A stretch of DNA of 64,000 bases from Pterobdella sp. o SKG-2022 (Eukaryota > Annelida > Clitellata > Hirudinida > Piscicolidae): NCBI GenBank assembly GCA_964035795.1, contig OZ038322.1:12850038-12914037 (forward strand), in the 5' to 3' direction. Made by a program: the position numbers and the translations under genes. Below the pieces are notes generated by a model that was not told the origin of the DNA, searched no databases, and saw only the letters and a program-made list of their open reading frames with translations. Position 1 is the stretch's first letter, and the number at the start of each line of letters is the position of its first letter. Of this stretch, positions 48,296 through 59,981 are shown one piece after another.

Positions 48296-51200
48296 GTTTT
48301 AGGCTAGCCGTCATTCTTTAACTATATGCAAATGAAAGAAGTTGAATTTATTTAACTAGCTGTTGTCAATAAAAAATTAGATCATGAATAATTTAATTCA
48401 TTTTAAAATATATTATATTCTAAAACAGAGGAGCCTCCCATTATTGTAGAAAAACCAGAAGTGGGACAAAAGGCTGCCGAAGGTCAAACGATTGAAATTA
48501 AATGTGTAGTAGAAGGTTCTCCAAAGCCTTATGTGGTGTGGAGTAAAGGTTCTGAACAACTTACTGGTGGTAGGTTTCGAGTTCAAGCCGACGGAAACCT
48601 CGAAATAAAGGCAAGTTTAAAATCAGTTGTTATAAAATACATCCATTTTTCTCATTTTTTCACTAATACCCTCTTTGTCTAGTTGTTTAAATATACTTTT
48701 ACTGTTTTGACCTTGTTTCTTTCCATCAAGCTTTTTTTTTAGTTTTAGCCTTTTTCTGGTTTTTTTATTACCTTTTTTTTCTTATTTTTTTGCATTTTAT
48801 CAACTACTTCTCATTTAAAATTTTTTTATACCATTTTATTCATTTTACCTGTCTGTACCATATTTTCAGCCCTCAAAAAAACCTCATACACTACCCAATT
48901 TCCCTTGAAACTTTTTTGTGTTATTAATATTTCTCAACCTTTTACTTTTCAATTTTATAATATTATAATAAAATATTAACCTTTTAAGTCTTATTTTTCT
49001 CCTATCGACCAAAGCCCACGTTTGAAAAAATTAAGTAAAAATGATACGATTCGATGCAGGACTTATCGTTGGTAGATGCAGGGGCTTACACTTGTAGTGC
49101 TAAAAATCCTCATGGCGTTGCTGAAGCTTCTGGCTTTCTTATTGTTCGACGTAAGTTACCATTAGACATTTTTTAACTTGTCTCAAAAAACTCTGTTGAT
49201 TAAAGGTCGAACTAGGATCGTGACTCCTCCAATGAATATGATGGTATATTATCAGACGGAAGCCAAGTTCCAATGCACAGCAACCACAGATGCCGAAGAA
49301 ATTACTAATCTTAAAATAAAATGGAAGAAAAAGGATGATTTTATAGACTACTCTAAAACAATGAGAATGTATGAAAATGTGGTAGATAACTCTCTAACAA
49401 TATCAGGGACATCTTACTTGGACATTGACAAATATACTTGCCATGCGACCAATGGCATTGATTTTGCTGAAGCAGAAGCCTCTTTGATTGTACAATGTAA
49501 GATTCCTTGAAAATTTTGTATTAAATATTGCTACAAAATTGAATATATCACAGCTCCACCAGACCCACCTAATCAAGTTCAAGTTCGATGTTTCAGCAAA
49601 GATAATAATGCTGAGATTTGGTGGCATCCAGGCAAAGAGAATTTTGCTCCAATATTAAACTACATTGTTCAATTCAATAGTTCTTTTCAGCCTGACATCT
49701 GGTACGATATTGCTACAAATATAAATCAAAGCCAGCGGAGAATCGTCGCAAAAATGTCTCCATGGGGAAATTATTCATTTCGAGTATTGGCTAGAAACAA
49801 AATAGGACTGAGTCTGCCTTCGATTCAATCGTATAATGTGTGCACCACTCAACCCGATGTGCCTTCTAACAACCCAGAAAACATCATCGGAGAAGGGGAT
49901 GAACCTGGAAACCTTGTCATCTTTTGGACGGCAAGTCTTAAAAAGCTCATATTATTTCTTTTTTAATTTAAAAAAATTAACATTAACAGCCAATGCCTCC
50001 GTTGGAACATAATGGTCCCGATTTTAAATACGTTTTGAATTGGATACTATTAACGGGTAAGAATAAAGGAACTCTTGTCACAAAAACCATTGGAACAAAA
50101 ACTGCATGGCATTATATCGCAAAAGAAAGATACGAACCTTACGTACCTTTCAATATTTCTGTCAGAGTTGTCAATTCTATGGGGTACAGTTCTGCTAACA
50201 CTACTTGGGTTATAGGATATAGTGGGGAAGACGGTGAGATTCTATTTCATAAAAGTTTGAATGTAATACAATAAAATCTCCAAACTCTGGAAACCATATA
50301 TCTGAGAATGAACGAATTTTAAAAGTCATGAACATTTGAAGTATATTTGAAAATACAGTTTTTTAAGTTTTATATGTATAGCTTAAGTAGAAATTTTGCT
50401 TCATTAACTAATTAAAAATCATTGAAATTTTGCTTTTTGAATTCCGTTAATATAAAAGAAATTCAAACTTCACCAGAACTATACAATTTTTTATTTAAAA
50501 AACTTTGTTTAATAAGTATTTAAGAATATAATTCAAATCAAAAAATTTTCAGTTCCTAAAGTAAAACCTGAAAATCTACGTTTGGTTGAAGAAACTCTTA
50601 GTTCTAAATCTGCCAATCTCACTTGGGATCGAGTTGAAAATAATCCGCGATTAATTTTGGGCAAATTCCGAGGATATCGAGTAAGTTATTCTTTGTTATT
50701 AAAAATAGTCGTAAATTTATTCAATGTTGATGCTTCCTCTTAATTAACCAAAAAAATCAAATCTAGGTGGAGTTTGCTCCAGCCGATAGGTACCCTTACG
50801 ATGTGAAATATCAAGATTTGATTTTGGACGAGGCTGGTTATTATCCTCGTAAAAGAATCATGAAACGTAATGTTATTAATCCTAACGTTTCTATGATAGT
50901 AGAAAACTTGCCACCTAACACAATTGTAAAAGCTGTGGTGAGAGTTCTAACAAAGTACCATGCAGGGCCAGCTAGTGATTCTATAACATTCCGAACTCCA
51001 CATGGAGGTTTACTTTCACTTATTTTAGTATCCAAGCTTAATTTTTCTAAATAACCTGTAGTTCCTGGGCCTCCTGAGATGTTATCAATAGTGGTGATGG
51101 GAGCTACTCACTTTGTGGTAACATGGCTTCCACCCAAAGAAACCAATGGAGACATATTAGGATATAATATGACTTACCAAGCAAGTCAGTCAAATCAAAT

Positions 51201-53544
51201 GAATTAATGTAAACAACTAATATATAAAAGATCGAACATACACTAAAAAGCTTAGAATTTTTAGAATTAAATTTAAAATTTTTTATTTCTATAAAACGGA
51301 TCGCAATAAATAGGGGAGTTTGAGTAATACAACAAATATACATTATCCAGAAAGATTCTGTGCTAAATGAATTTTATAAACCAAAATGTTTTTATTTTAT
51401 TTTTATATAAAATTTACAAATGTTACCAGTTGATCAAATGAACTTCGGGAGACTTCAATACTACGACACATACATACCACCAAATACTTTAAGAGCCAAA
51501 GCTACAGGACTCAATCCTAACACTACCTACAGAATATTCCTTGCAGCTTCAACAATTGCTGGAAAAGGAGCACCGATTTTTGTTGATTCGCAAACGACCT
51601 TATCTGGATGTAAAAGATTTAAAAAAAAAATTTTATGACTTGAAAAAACCCTTAAATTAAAAATTTAATGTATGTAATGTAATGGAGTGTTTATAAAGCG
51701 CCTTTCTTTATAGATCAAATTGCTTGCTACAAATTTAATGTAGAGAAAACACACTGTGGAAGAAGAGCTAGTTGTTGGTCCACGCGGGATCGAACCCGAT
51801 AACTTTAGATAATTGGTCTAATGCTCTACCTAGGAGCAATGCGGGCCGACAATATATAAAAGATGTCTCTAAATAATAAACAAATAATTTTATTATGAAC
51901 GTTTGAAATTGAAAACAGATCCAGACCCACCGACTTTCGCAGTGATTGATTTGAATGGGACTTTTGCCAACATTTCTTGGACCCCTTCACGGTCAGGCAC
52001 TCCAGGCAGTGTCTTTTATGTTCAGTACCGACCTAGAGGTTATAAAATGAAAAAATTATTTTTTCTATATTTTATTTTTTTTAAAATATTTTATAATACT
52101 TAAACGTCAGTTTGAAGAAAACACATTAATTTATAATTTTGAAAGTAAGAAATTTTAAAAATACCTCATAGTGCACTATGACTGGCTAAGATCTCCAGAC
52201 GAATACATGAACAACTACATGGCTCTTATGTCTTTGGATCCTGGTACCACTTATCAAGTGAGGGTTGTGGCAAAGAACGGAGATGGATTTGAGGCTGCTG
52301 CAGTTTGGCAAGAATTTACCACTCCTGGCGTTGGTGAGTCAAAAAGATCTAGCGTAAAATTATGTGTATCTATTATAAAGAATTTGTTGATAATTCCAAG
52401 TATTTATTGAATAGGTCTATGAAAAAGAGAATTTTAGTAAAACATGTGTTCATTATGAAGCCATTTTGGTTTTTATTTAAAAAAAAAAATTTAATAGCAT
52501 ATAGAGTGAGTTAATTTCATCTTGTGCAATAAACAGTTTTAATAATCTTGAAACTTAAAGCATGAAATGTGAAAAAACGACCATGTATAATAACAAATCA
52601 AAGTTTTTCTTTATTTTTATTTTTAGAGTACTGTTTTTAACTAAATCAGAAAGCTTTTAATATGAAAACGAAAAAAATATATTTTATACATTTGATCATT
52701 TGTTTGGAACTTTTTTTTAAGTTTTTTATTCTTTGACAGCTCCGGGCAGATTTGACCTCAAAACATCAGGCTGGTTCTACGGTATTTGGATTTCTCTCCT
52801 TCTCATCTTTCTCCTCATCATTCTCATCATTGTGCTCAAAACATACACGGATGATCGTTGGGAACAAAAAGGTAAAAAAATATTTTCATATTATATCTAT
52901 AAGTATTTGTTTGAAAGCATTTGAGGAATGTGAAATATAAAATTCAAACAATTTTCGACAAACTCAACTTTGTCATAATTCATTACTAATGAATTATGAC
53001 AAAGTTGAGTTTGTCGAAAATTGTAGTTTTTTGAAAAAATATATGTATCTAAAATCTTCCTCATTTACGATAAAAAATCAAAAAAATTGAATTTAAAAAA
53101 AAGATACATAAGATGTCTCTAAAAAATAACAATTATCTCATTATGTGATTATAAAGAAAACGAGATAGAAGAAGAAATGAGAAGACTGCAGGCAGAGGAG
53201 GCTGCCAAACAGATGGGGCTGTACAATACAGAGGCTGAGTGAGTAACTTGGAAAAATTCTGTTAAATTTGAAGTATACCTTGTATTTAGTTGAGCTATAG
53301 TCCGATCAATAATCTAAGTTGACTGTTGTCACTCTAACTACTGGCACATGTACAGTAGTATTATCTTATTTGATTAGTTATTTGTAAATTAATTAATATT
53401 GAAACGAGTTATACTATCTTCAATTATTTCTTCAACAGCGTCGAAACAGATGAGTTTTTGGAAGAACAAAAATTAGCGTATCAAGACGATGATGATTCTA
53501 AAGCTTACGGCGCCTTTAGGAGCACTAACGATACAATTATTTGA
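44956..53544 (+). CDS. L1CAM/neuroglian-type adhesion protein, 23 exons, 1255 aa
   Basis: Exons: 44956-45079, 45337-45457, 46239-46426, 46598-46780, 47122-47253, 47332-47434, 47530-47720, 47949-48080, 48159-48295, 48431-48610, 49060-49150, 49206-49496, 49554-49930, 49990-50233, 50553-50680, 50767-51007, 51062-51184, 51430-51609, 51919-52038, 52172-52333, 52740-52871, 53157-53238, 53439-53544. They sum to 1256 codons. Layout: signal peptide; six Ig domains (about 42-624); five FN3 domains (about 625-1149), the second starting PMPPLEHNGPDFKYVL as in neuroglian; a transmembrane helix (about 1163-1185); and a 70-residue acidic tail. This is the L1-family plan for homophilic neuronal adhesion, and the length matches (about 1240-1300). 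The tail shows no FIGQY ankyrin motif and ends DTII, which fits a class I PDZ ligand. Two introns (after 48610 and 49930) use GC donors (AAG|GCAAGT, ACG|GCAAGT). The exon 10 acceptor is read as CAGAG|GAG to keep phase 0. AATAAA lies at 53748. Confidence 0.92.
46781..47121 (+). other. Cassette B intron 4 with an open frame of unknown meaning
   Basis: A frame open from the exon 4 end to 47023 encodes about 75 mixed-composition residues (including SQDLCQKMILKVKQSCDPP) before a stop. The matching intron of cassette A (41325-41503) is shorter and unrelated, so this is an insertion. It could be chance or part of a mobile element. Confidence 0.3.
51669..51850 (-). mobile_element. tRNA-Ile-derived SINE, body type 1, in L1CAM intron 18
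   Basis: On the minus strand it reads GTCGGCCC, a tRNA-like head with B box GGGTTCGATCCC, then CCACAGTGTGTTTTCTCTAC, AGCAAGCAATTTGA, AAGGCGCTTT and a degenerate CATA tail. This matches 38186-38366. The leader side again shows TAGAGACATCTT. Its T arm is the best preserved of the copies seen. Confidence 0.85.
52948..53024. repeat. Near-perfect palindrome in L1CAM intron 21
   Basis: Arms of about 36 bases (ACAATTTTCGACAAACTCAA ... TTGTCATAATTCATTA and its reverse complement) meet almost without a spacer. A related sequence with the same core occurs at 59205-59380 and about 61690-61725, so this is a dispersed fold-back family. A TACATAAGATGTCTCTAAA sequence follows at about 53105, matching the leader of the SINE copies. 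Confidence 0.85.
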
Positions 53545-55067
53545 CATTCTTCATAACTGTCAGATATTTTTATGATTTCATTTATTTTTAATTTTTTATG
53601 AAACATTTTTGAATAAGTAGAAAGACTATAATTATCGCTGAAGTTTTTAATGAATACTTGTTTAAGATTTTATTCAAATCGATACTTAATATCCACAATC
53701 ATTATCACCGTTAGTGGTTCAAGGTCCTTATAGCTATGAACTTGGACAATAAAAACCGTTTTCTAAGAATCTTTAAAGAAGGAGTTTCTTGATTGAAAGT
53801 TGCAGTCTAAAAGCTTAGCTTTATTTTTTTAGTTTATATCTTTCTAGATCTTCCTAAAAATTATTAATCCGAAAAAGTTACGTTTTTAGGCATACAAAGT
53901 CGATCTTTCGATCACATTGGTATAAGTATATTTCATACATCAGAACTCTCTCTTCATCATTCCATATATGCTCGTCAAAGAACTTGATTTTACATATTCG
54001 TTTGTACTCTTTGTTTGAAATCTCTCCATAATTTTTTCATTTTTTCTTTAAATATTATCGTGAAATCTGTCTCAAAATTCGAAGTCGCGTCGGCTAATCT
54101 TTTTGCTCTAAACTCTTTATTAACGCTACCTCCCTCTCACGCTAAATCTGCTTTTTTTTTCTATTTTTTTGAAACTCTTTACCTACTCACATTGAATTTG
54201 TTGCTTATTTTTCCAATTTCTTCTGAATTTTGAAAATTTTTTAAAAGTTTGAAATTCATTAACCATGTACAAAAGCAAATGACTTATTATTTTTCTCAAT
54301 GAAAACTAACAATCTATTTAAAACCGTTCGAAGCTTTCAGTAAGACTAACTCACAAAATTAAGTACTTGTTTCGTACTTTGTTTGAACAAAACTTCAGTG
54401 GTGTTAAAGTTTCAGGAGAAGGCTAATCGATAAAAAAAATGATGTAATAACTGATATTTCTTTTTGTTGGACATGTATTTATAAGTTAAATTTTGAATCT
54501 ATAAACGTTAATGTTTTAAATCTCAATCTATTTTCTAATTATAAATAATAAGGCTAATTTATTCATTTTATTTTTTGTTCCAAACTTCTATTTTTTTTTA
54601 TTTAATATAAAAAGATGTTTTATGACAATTATTTGTTATAAATTAAGTTATTGACCAATTAAAACTTATAATATTTTGTGAACCATAAATCCACAATGTT
54701 TTGACATTTTGAAGCTATCCATTCAAAAACTAATTCTTTTTTAAAAAATTTCGTTTTAAGTCTTTCTTGTTTTTATTTTTCAATATTTACTGACAAAAAA
54801 TAATGCCACAAAACATTAAAAAATATATTCAGCGCTTGAATTGACATTAAATGAAGCCATTGATTTGTTTATTCAAAATTTTGATAAAACTTTGTTTTCT
54901 CTAGCAACTAGGTGAACTTATAACCAAAGTTGTAATAATTACTAAATTTAAATTTTGGGAATATATGATTTAATATTATACTTTTTATTTTATAAACTCA
55001 AGCATAGCAATCAGCTAGTTTAGCTTGAAGAAAAGTTAAACGATTAGCGAGTTTTTTTATATTTCAG
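53545..55067. other. Intergenic region between the L1CAM-like and zinc-finger genes
   Basis: AT-rich, with no supported coding exon. The first 210 bases include the AATAAA expected for L1CAM. A 5' exon of the zinc-finger gene may lie here, since the exon at 55068 starts at a splice acceptor, but I could not identify one. Confidence 0.4.
53748..53753 (+). terminator. Candidate polyadenylation signal AATAAA for the L1CAM-like gene
   Basis: AATAAA (in GGACAATAAAAACC) lies 204 bases after the stop codon, a normal distance. Not proven. Confidence 0.45.
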
Positions 55068-55096
55068 TCAAAAAAGTGTCAAGAAACATTTATGAA

Positions 55097-56934
55097 ATGA
55101 TAGGAGAGGTTCAAGAATCATTGCGCAAACGTCTTGTCAGTGCCGTCACTGAAATCTGCCGAAATGAATCTTTTTACAATGAAGAAATGAAAATAGAAGG
55201 AACTATATGTATAATATCTGATAAAAATTCTTTTGTAGTATTCCAGATTACCGAGTTAATAAGTGCTAGTTGCTCAGGGAGTGTGGCCGCTTTCAAAAAC
55301 TCTTCTATAGACAACGAAAAGAGCCAAAAAAAAGAAAACCAATTATTTCACAGCTACAAAAGTTCTTTACTTGATTTCGAAACTAATAAACTATTGAATG
55401 ATGTAAATGCAAATGAAAAAACTGTTGAAAACAACCAAAACAATGTTGATGAAACTTCTTTAAACTTAAGTGCTTCTTTCTCTTCAAATCCAGAAGAATC
55501 TTTCAGTAATGATAACAATTTTGTTGCTAGACTTGATAATAATCTATATAAAAACAAAAACTTTCTTGAAAATTTAAGCCTTTCAAACACAAATTTGTTA
55601 AACAAAAACAAAAAGTTTGGAAATTTTATTAGAAAAAGAAGAAGAATTATATACAAAAATAAGTTTGCTAATCAAAATATTCTTAACAATTCAGATAACT
55701 CAAGTGATTTAACAAAAAATAAAAATTTACAAAAGACTAACCTCATTCGAGTAAACAATCTTCTAGATAAAACCAACATAAAACAAGAAGTGCCAGATAA
55801 AGATTATGAGAATGCAGAAAACTTCTCTTTCACCAATAACAATAATGCAGAAGAAGTGAATAAAATTAGTCAGCAGTTCAGCAAAAATAATGAAAAAAAC
55901 AATAATGATACTTTCACAGAGTTTTCGAATAACTGCTATGAGGAAATCTATATGAGGACACCACATGGAATTTATAGGTTAACTAAGTTTTTTGTTCCCA
56001 TAATAGTTAATTTAAAAAAATAGATTGTTTTTTCACATAGTATTGGCTTGAAGATTCAACTTCAAATTAAATTTAATTTTAAATTGATTTGAAAATTTTA
56101 TGAAATTTAAGGGTGCATTTTTATGAATAAATAATGTGTTTTTATTTCTAGATATTGTTAAGGATAGTTTCAAAAATGTTTATCATTGTTTATATCTGTT
56201 TTTATTGATGTATTGTACTATTATTGTTATTAATTGATGAAAACTAATTTTATGCATTTTTTTTTCAAAGATATCTCTGTAAGCTGTGCAATAGTATGTT
56301 CAAGATTCGGAATGGATTGTTTGAGCACTTGAATGGCCATTTTGGACGAAGACCTCATGCTTGTAGGCAATGTGATGCTCGTTTTGCACACCACTCTTCT
56401 CTACACAACCATGTACGCAACAAACATACCATACAAACTGAAGAAGAAAAACAAGCATCATTGAGACATGTGTGTGTTAACTGTGGAAGACGCTTCCGAT
56501 ACCCTAGTGAGTTGGAGAGGCATAAAGCTGTGCATGAAGAATTTCCTGTTAATCCCTTATCTTCATCATCTTCTTTCCCAACCAATATATCTTTGAACTT
56601 AATCAAATCTAATAATTCAAAAAAACTAGACCTACCATCACAAGATCAACTTCAGATGGCACCTATTAGTTTATCAGATGTCAGTCAAAATTTTGAATTT
56701 CAAATTTTTGATCATATTGCAAATATGTCTGCCATTGTAGATCCAATCATTCATAATAATGGAGGAGCTTTGGATGAAGGTACTAGTTTAGAAAATCATG
56801 CTGTTCATACTCCTACTAATAATGTAACAGATGATGATTATCAAAAAAAACCTTATCTTACAAACGAAGCTTGTAATGAAATTGATGATATAGTTAATAG
56901 AGATATAAAGTGTGAAAACGATGTGACTAATTAA
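55097..56934 (+). CDS. C2H2 zinc-finger protein, three fingers, at least 514 aa
   Basis: Exons 55097-55977 (the exon itself starts at acceptor TTTCAG, 55068) and 56271-56934, joined in phase 2. Finger 1 is CKLC...HLNGH (297-317), finger 2 CRQC...HVRNKH (325-346) and finger 3 CVNC...HKAVH (362-382). All have C-x2-C-x12-H spacing with x3 or x4 between the histidines. The first two are joined by a FGRRPHA linker, related to the TGEKP type. The N-terminal 290 residues are Asn/Ser/Lys-rich, except for a folded-looking start (about residues 1-60) that I cannot assign. The C-terminus is Asn-rich. It is probably a nuclear DNA-binding regulator with unknown target. The chosen start is the first in-frame ATG. 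The open frame reaches the acceptor in phase 1, so an upstream exon is likely and the true start is uncertain. AATAAA occurs at 57777. Confidence 0.8.
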
Positions 56935-59204
56935 TTAAACAAATTTGATCATTCATTATTTTGATATTATCACAGGTTTATTTTTAATAATCTGAAATTT
57001 GTTTGAAAGTATTTATGAGACAAATGGCATTTCATAGTCAGTTTTGCAACAATTTGTTGATTATATACAATTGTATATTTTGTTTTCTTGCTTTTTTTAA
57101 AGATTTTTTTTTCATTTTCATTAGTTTAAATATTTTGAGTATAGGTGTGTTTTCTGCCACTTTTTGCTAGCAATTCATGATTTTCATAAGTTTTGATAAC
57201 TTTTAACAATGCTAAAAGATTAATTTTTCAATCGAAATTAATTATTTATGTGATTTTTGAATTAAGCTCACACAAATATATTTACTTTTTAAACTATCGC
57301 GGAAAATTTGACTTTTATAAACGCCTTTGACTAAAAAATTGGAAAATTTTGAAGCATTTTTATATCGCCCATTTAGAGCACTTTTTTGGCAATTTCTCAT
57401 TGAATTTTACTCATCTCATAAATTCAATTTCCAAGGTATTTTAGTCAGCTTTATTATTCATTGTAAGTTTTTAACGTTTTTTGAGTTGCAATTCAAATTC
57501 ATCCTGCTTTCCATTCATTGATTACAGAAAAAAATCCCCTATAAGTAGTAATTCATATTAAAGGTCTTATACACTGCACCATAACTAATTTTCATAATAT
57601 CTTTTTGTTATTAACCTTCTATGTGAAATTGATAATATTTTTGAGTAATCTATTAAGTTATTAGTGATTTTGTTTATTTTCTACCGATTGTTTTGTTTTA
57701 TTTGAAGAGGTGATGATTATTCGTTAAGCTCATACGGCATATAGTTATGTATATAGAATTTCTAAAAACTGGGTTTAATAAAAGCATTTAATTCATTTTT
57801 ATAATATAGTTCTTTATTTTTTTTTCTTTAAACGAATTTATGCCTCAATTGAACTTTTGTAAACTCGCGGAGAAAGAAATCGTATTTTTATATTCCCAAA
57901 TTATATAATTGTGGCATGTATAAAAGTTTTTGAATGTTATTTTTGATTTTTTGAATAAAAGAAAACTTTTGTGAAATATAATTACAGATCAAGTTATTTG
58001 ATGGTTTGAAAAGCTTAACACTGGAATCCTCATCTAAGTGAATTTTGAAGACTTCAGGTTTCTTTTAATCAAATTAAGTTTTTGCTTGATTTAACAATGT
58101 TTTCAATGTCCCGTAATTCACAATACTGAATTTTTGGTCATTGCTTATTTCTTGGAATGGATAAAGCGATCTTTATTGGTAGGTAAATTAATTTTGCCCA
58201 CTAAACAGACAAAATCTTTCTATTTATTTCTCTTAAGCCTTAAAACCCCTTATGAGGTTTTAAGATCATAAGATATTTTTCGACTTTTCTTCAGCTTCCC
58301 TATCAAACTAAGTCGTATGTTTTTGTTAGACGTAAGATTATTTGTCAAAATGCATGAATTCTGCTTTCAACTTTTTGAGTTTGCTTATTCAACAGGGCGA
58401 TAAAATAAATCTATGAAGACATTATGTCCTTCCCACACTGTCATCTACAAAAAGATATAATTTTGGTCAAGAATTATATTGGTTAAACGTGCATGAATTC
58501 CACGGTTTTATGGTATCCCAAAAAGATAAGTTAAGCCAGCGAAACATTTAAAAAACCTGTGTGTTTTACCATATTATTCTTAAGCAGGTAATGAATTTAG
58601 AAAGTTTCATTTATCGCAAGTTTAATTTTGTTTACGAAAAAAATTTGTCTTAAAAAGAAATCTCATAATTTTGAAAAAACTGTATGAAGTTAAAATTATT
58701 CAAAAATCATAAGAAGCCTTCAAAAAAATATTTTCCCTAAATGACATAGCGTCCACTTTAAATTTAAATTAAAATTATTACGCAACATAAAACTTCATCT
58801 TAAACCATGCTACATAACCTATGTTTTCTTGACTCATCCATCTAATGATGGTTTTCTATTAATCGAAAAACTTCGAAATAAACTTTTTAAAACCTTTGAG
58901 TTAAATGTAAAACAAATACACTGAACTCACTAAACTTTTCGTAAAAAAATTCTACATCATCAAGTGATTACTTGAAAATGGGAGATTTTCTTACGAAAAA
59001 AAATTTTTAATTTAGTGTAATATCTACTTAGTGTTTGTTCTACATACTATTGTTTCAAGACTATACTACGCCATCAAGATGTTTTTCCTTTGTGTTTTAT
59101 TTTACCTTATCATAATTCATTAACAGCGTGTTGAAGTAAAATAGGATATTTAGATGAAATGACCATAGACATAAAATAAAAAAAGTAGAAGAGTGGTTGC
59201 CGCT

Positions 59205-59380
59205 TTATGATAAGACTGAACTTATTGAAAATTATAGCTTTTGATTCTCAATAAATTAAACTTTAAAAAAATCAATTGAGAATTAATATATTTATTTAAA
59301 ATGAAAGCTATAATTTCCGATAAGTAAGTTAGCATGCTGACGTTTTATGATAAGGCTATACTTATCGAAAATTATAGCTT
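59205..59380. repeat. Three related fold-back units
   Basis: TTTATGATAAGACTGAACTT at 59205 and TTTATGATAAGGCTATACTT at about 59340 each lead into GAAAATTATAGCTTTT. A reverse-complement unit (AAAGCTATAATTTCCGATAA) lies between them at about 59304. The core matches the palindrome at 52948-53024, indicating one MITE family. Confidence 0.75.
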
Positions 59381-59981
59381 TTATTTAAAAAAAATGGATG
59401 AATCCTCGATTGATGTTTTTAAATTTAATTGCTATACAAAACATACATAAGATGTCTTCTAAAAATTCTCAATAAATGTATTGAAAAATCTTATTTGATA
59501 TTTTTTTGAAGTCTATGATAACCTGCACTGAAAAACAGTGTTATTAATTTATACTGTTTAAAAATAAATTTCACAAATCAAACTCTTGCTCCTTCGTGCA
59601 CTTTTTTCTTTAACTTCTCAAGAATATTCAGTTTTTTCAACAGAGCAATCGAGGAAAATAATTTGAGACTCCAGATATCCTAATACATTATCAGAATAAA
59701 TCGAAGATTTTTTTACAAAAAAACTCCTAGTTCGTGAAAGTTTAAAATAGAAATTTTTCCACAATTTTGTGTAAATACCAAAGCCTTAGACCCACTATAA
59801 AGAGAGGGAGGAGAATAAGTGAAGCTTGGATCAATATTCCAACGCTAAATTTTATATTTATTCATGAAAAAAACATGGAAATGGTTTTGCTTTCTAAACA
59901 GAGCGTTTCTTTATACAGAGCTCGAATGAGATCCAAAAGTGGTGATGGTGGTATATATATATATATCCGATTCTAACCAAA

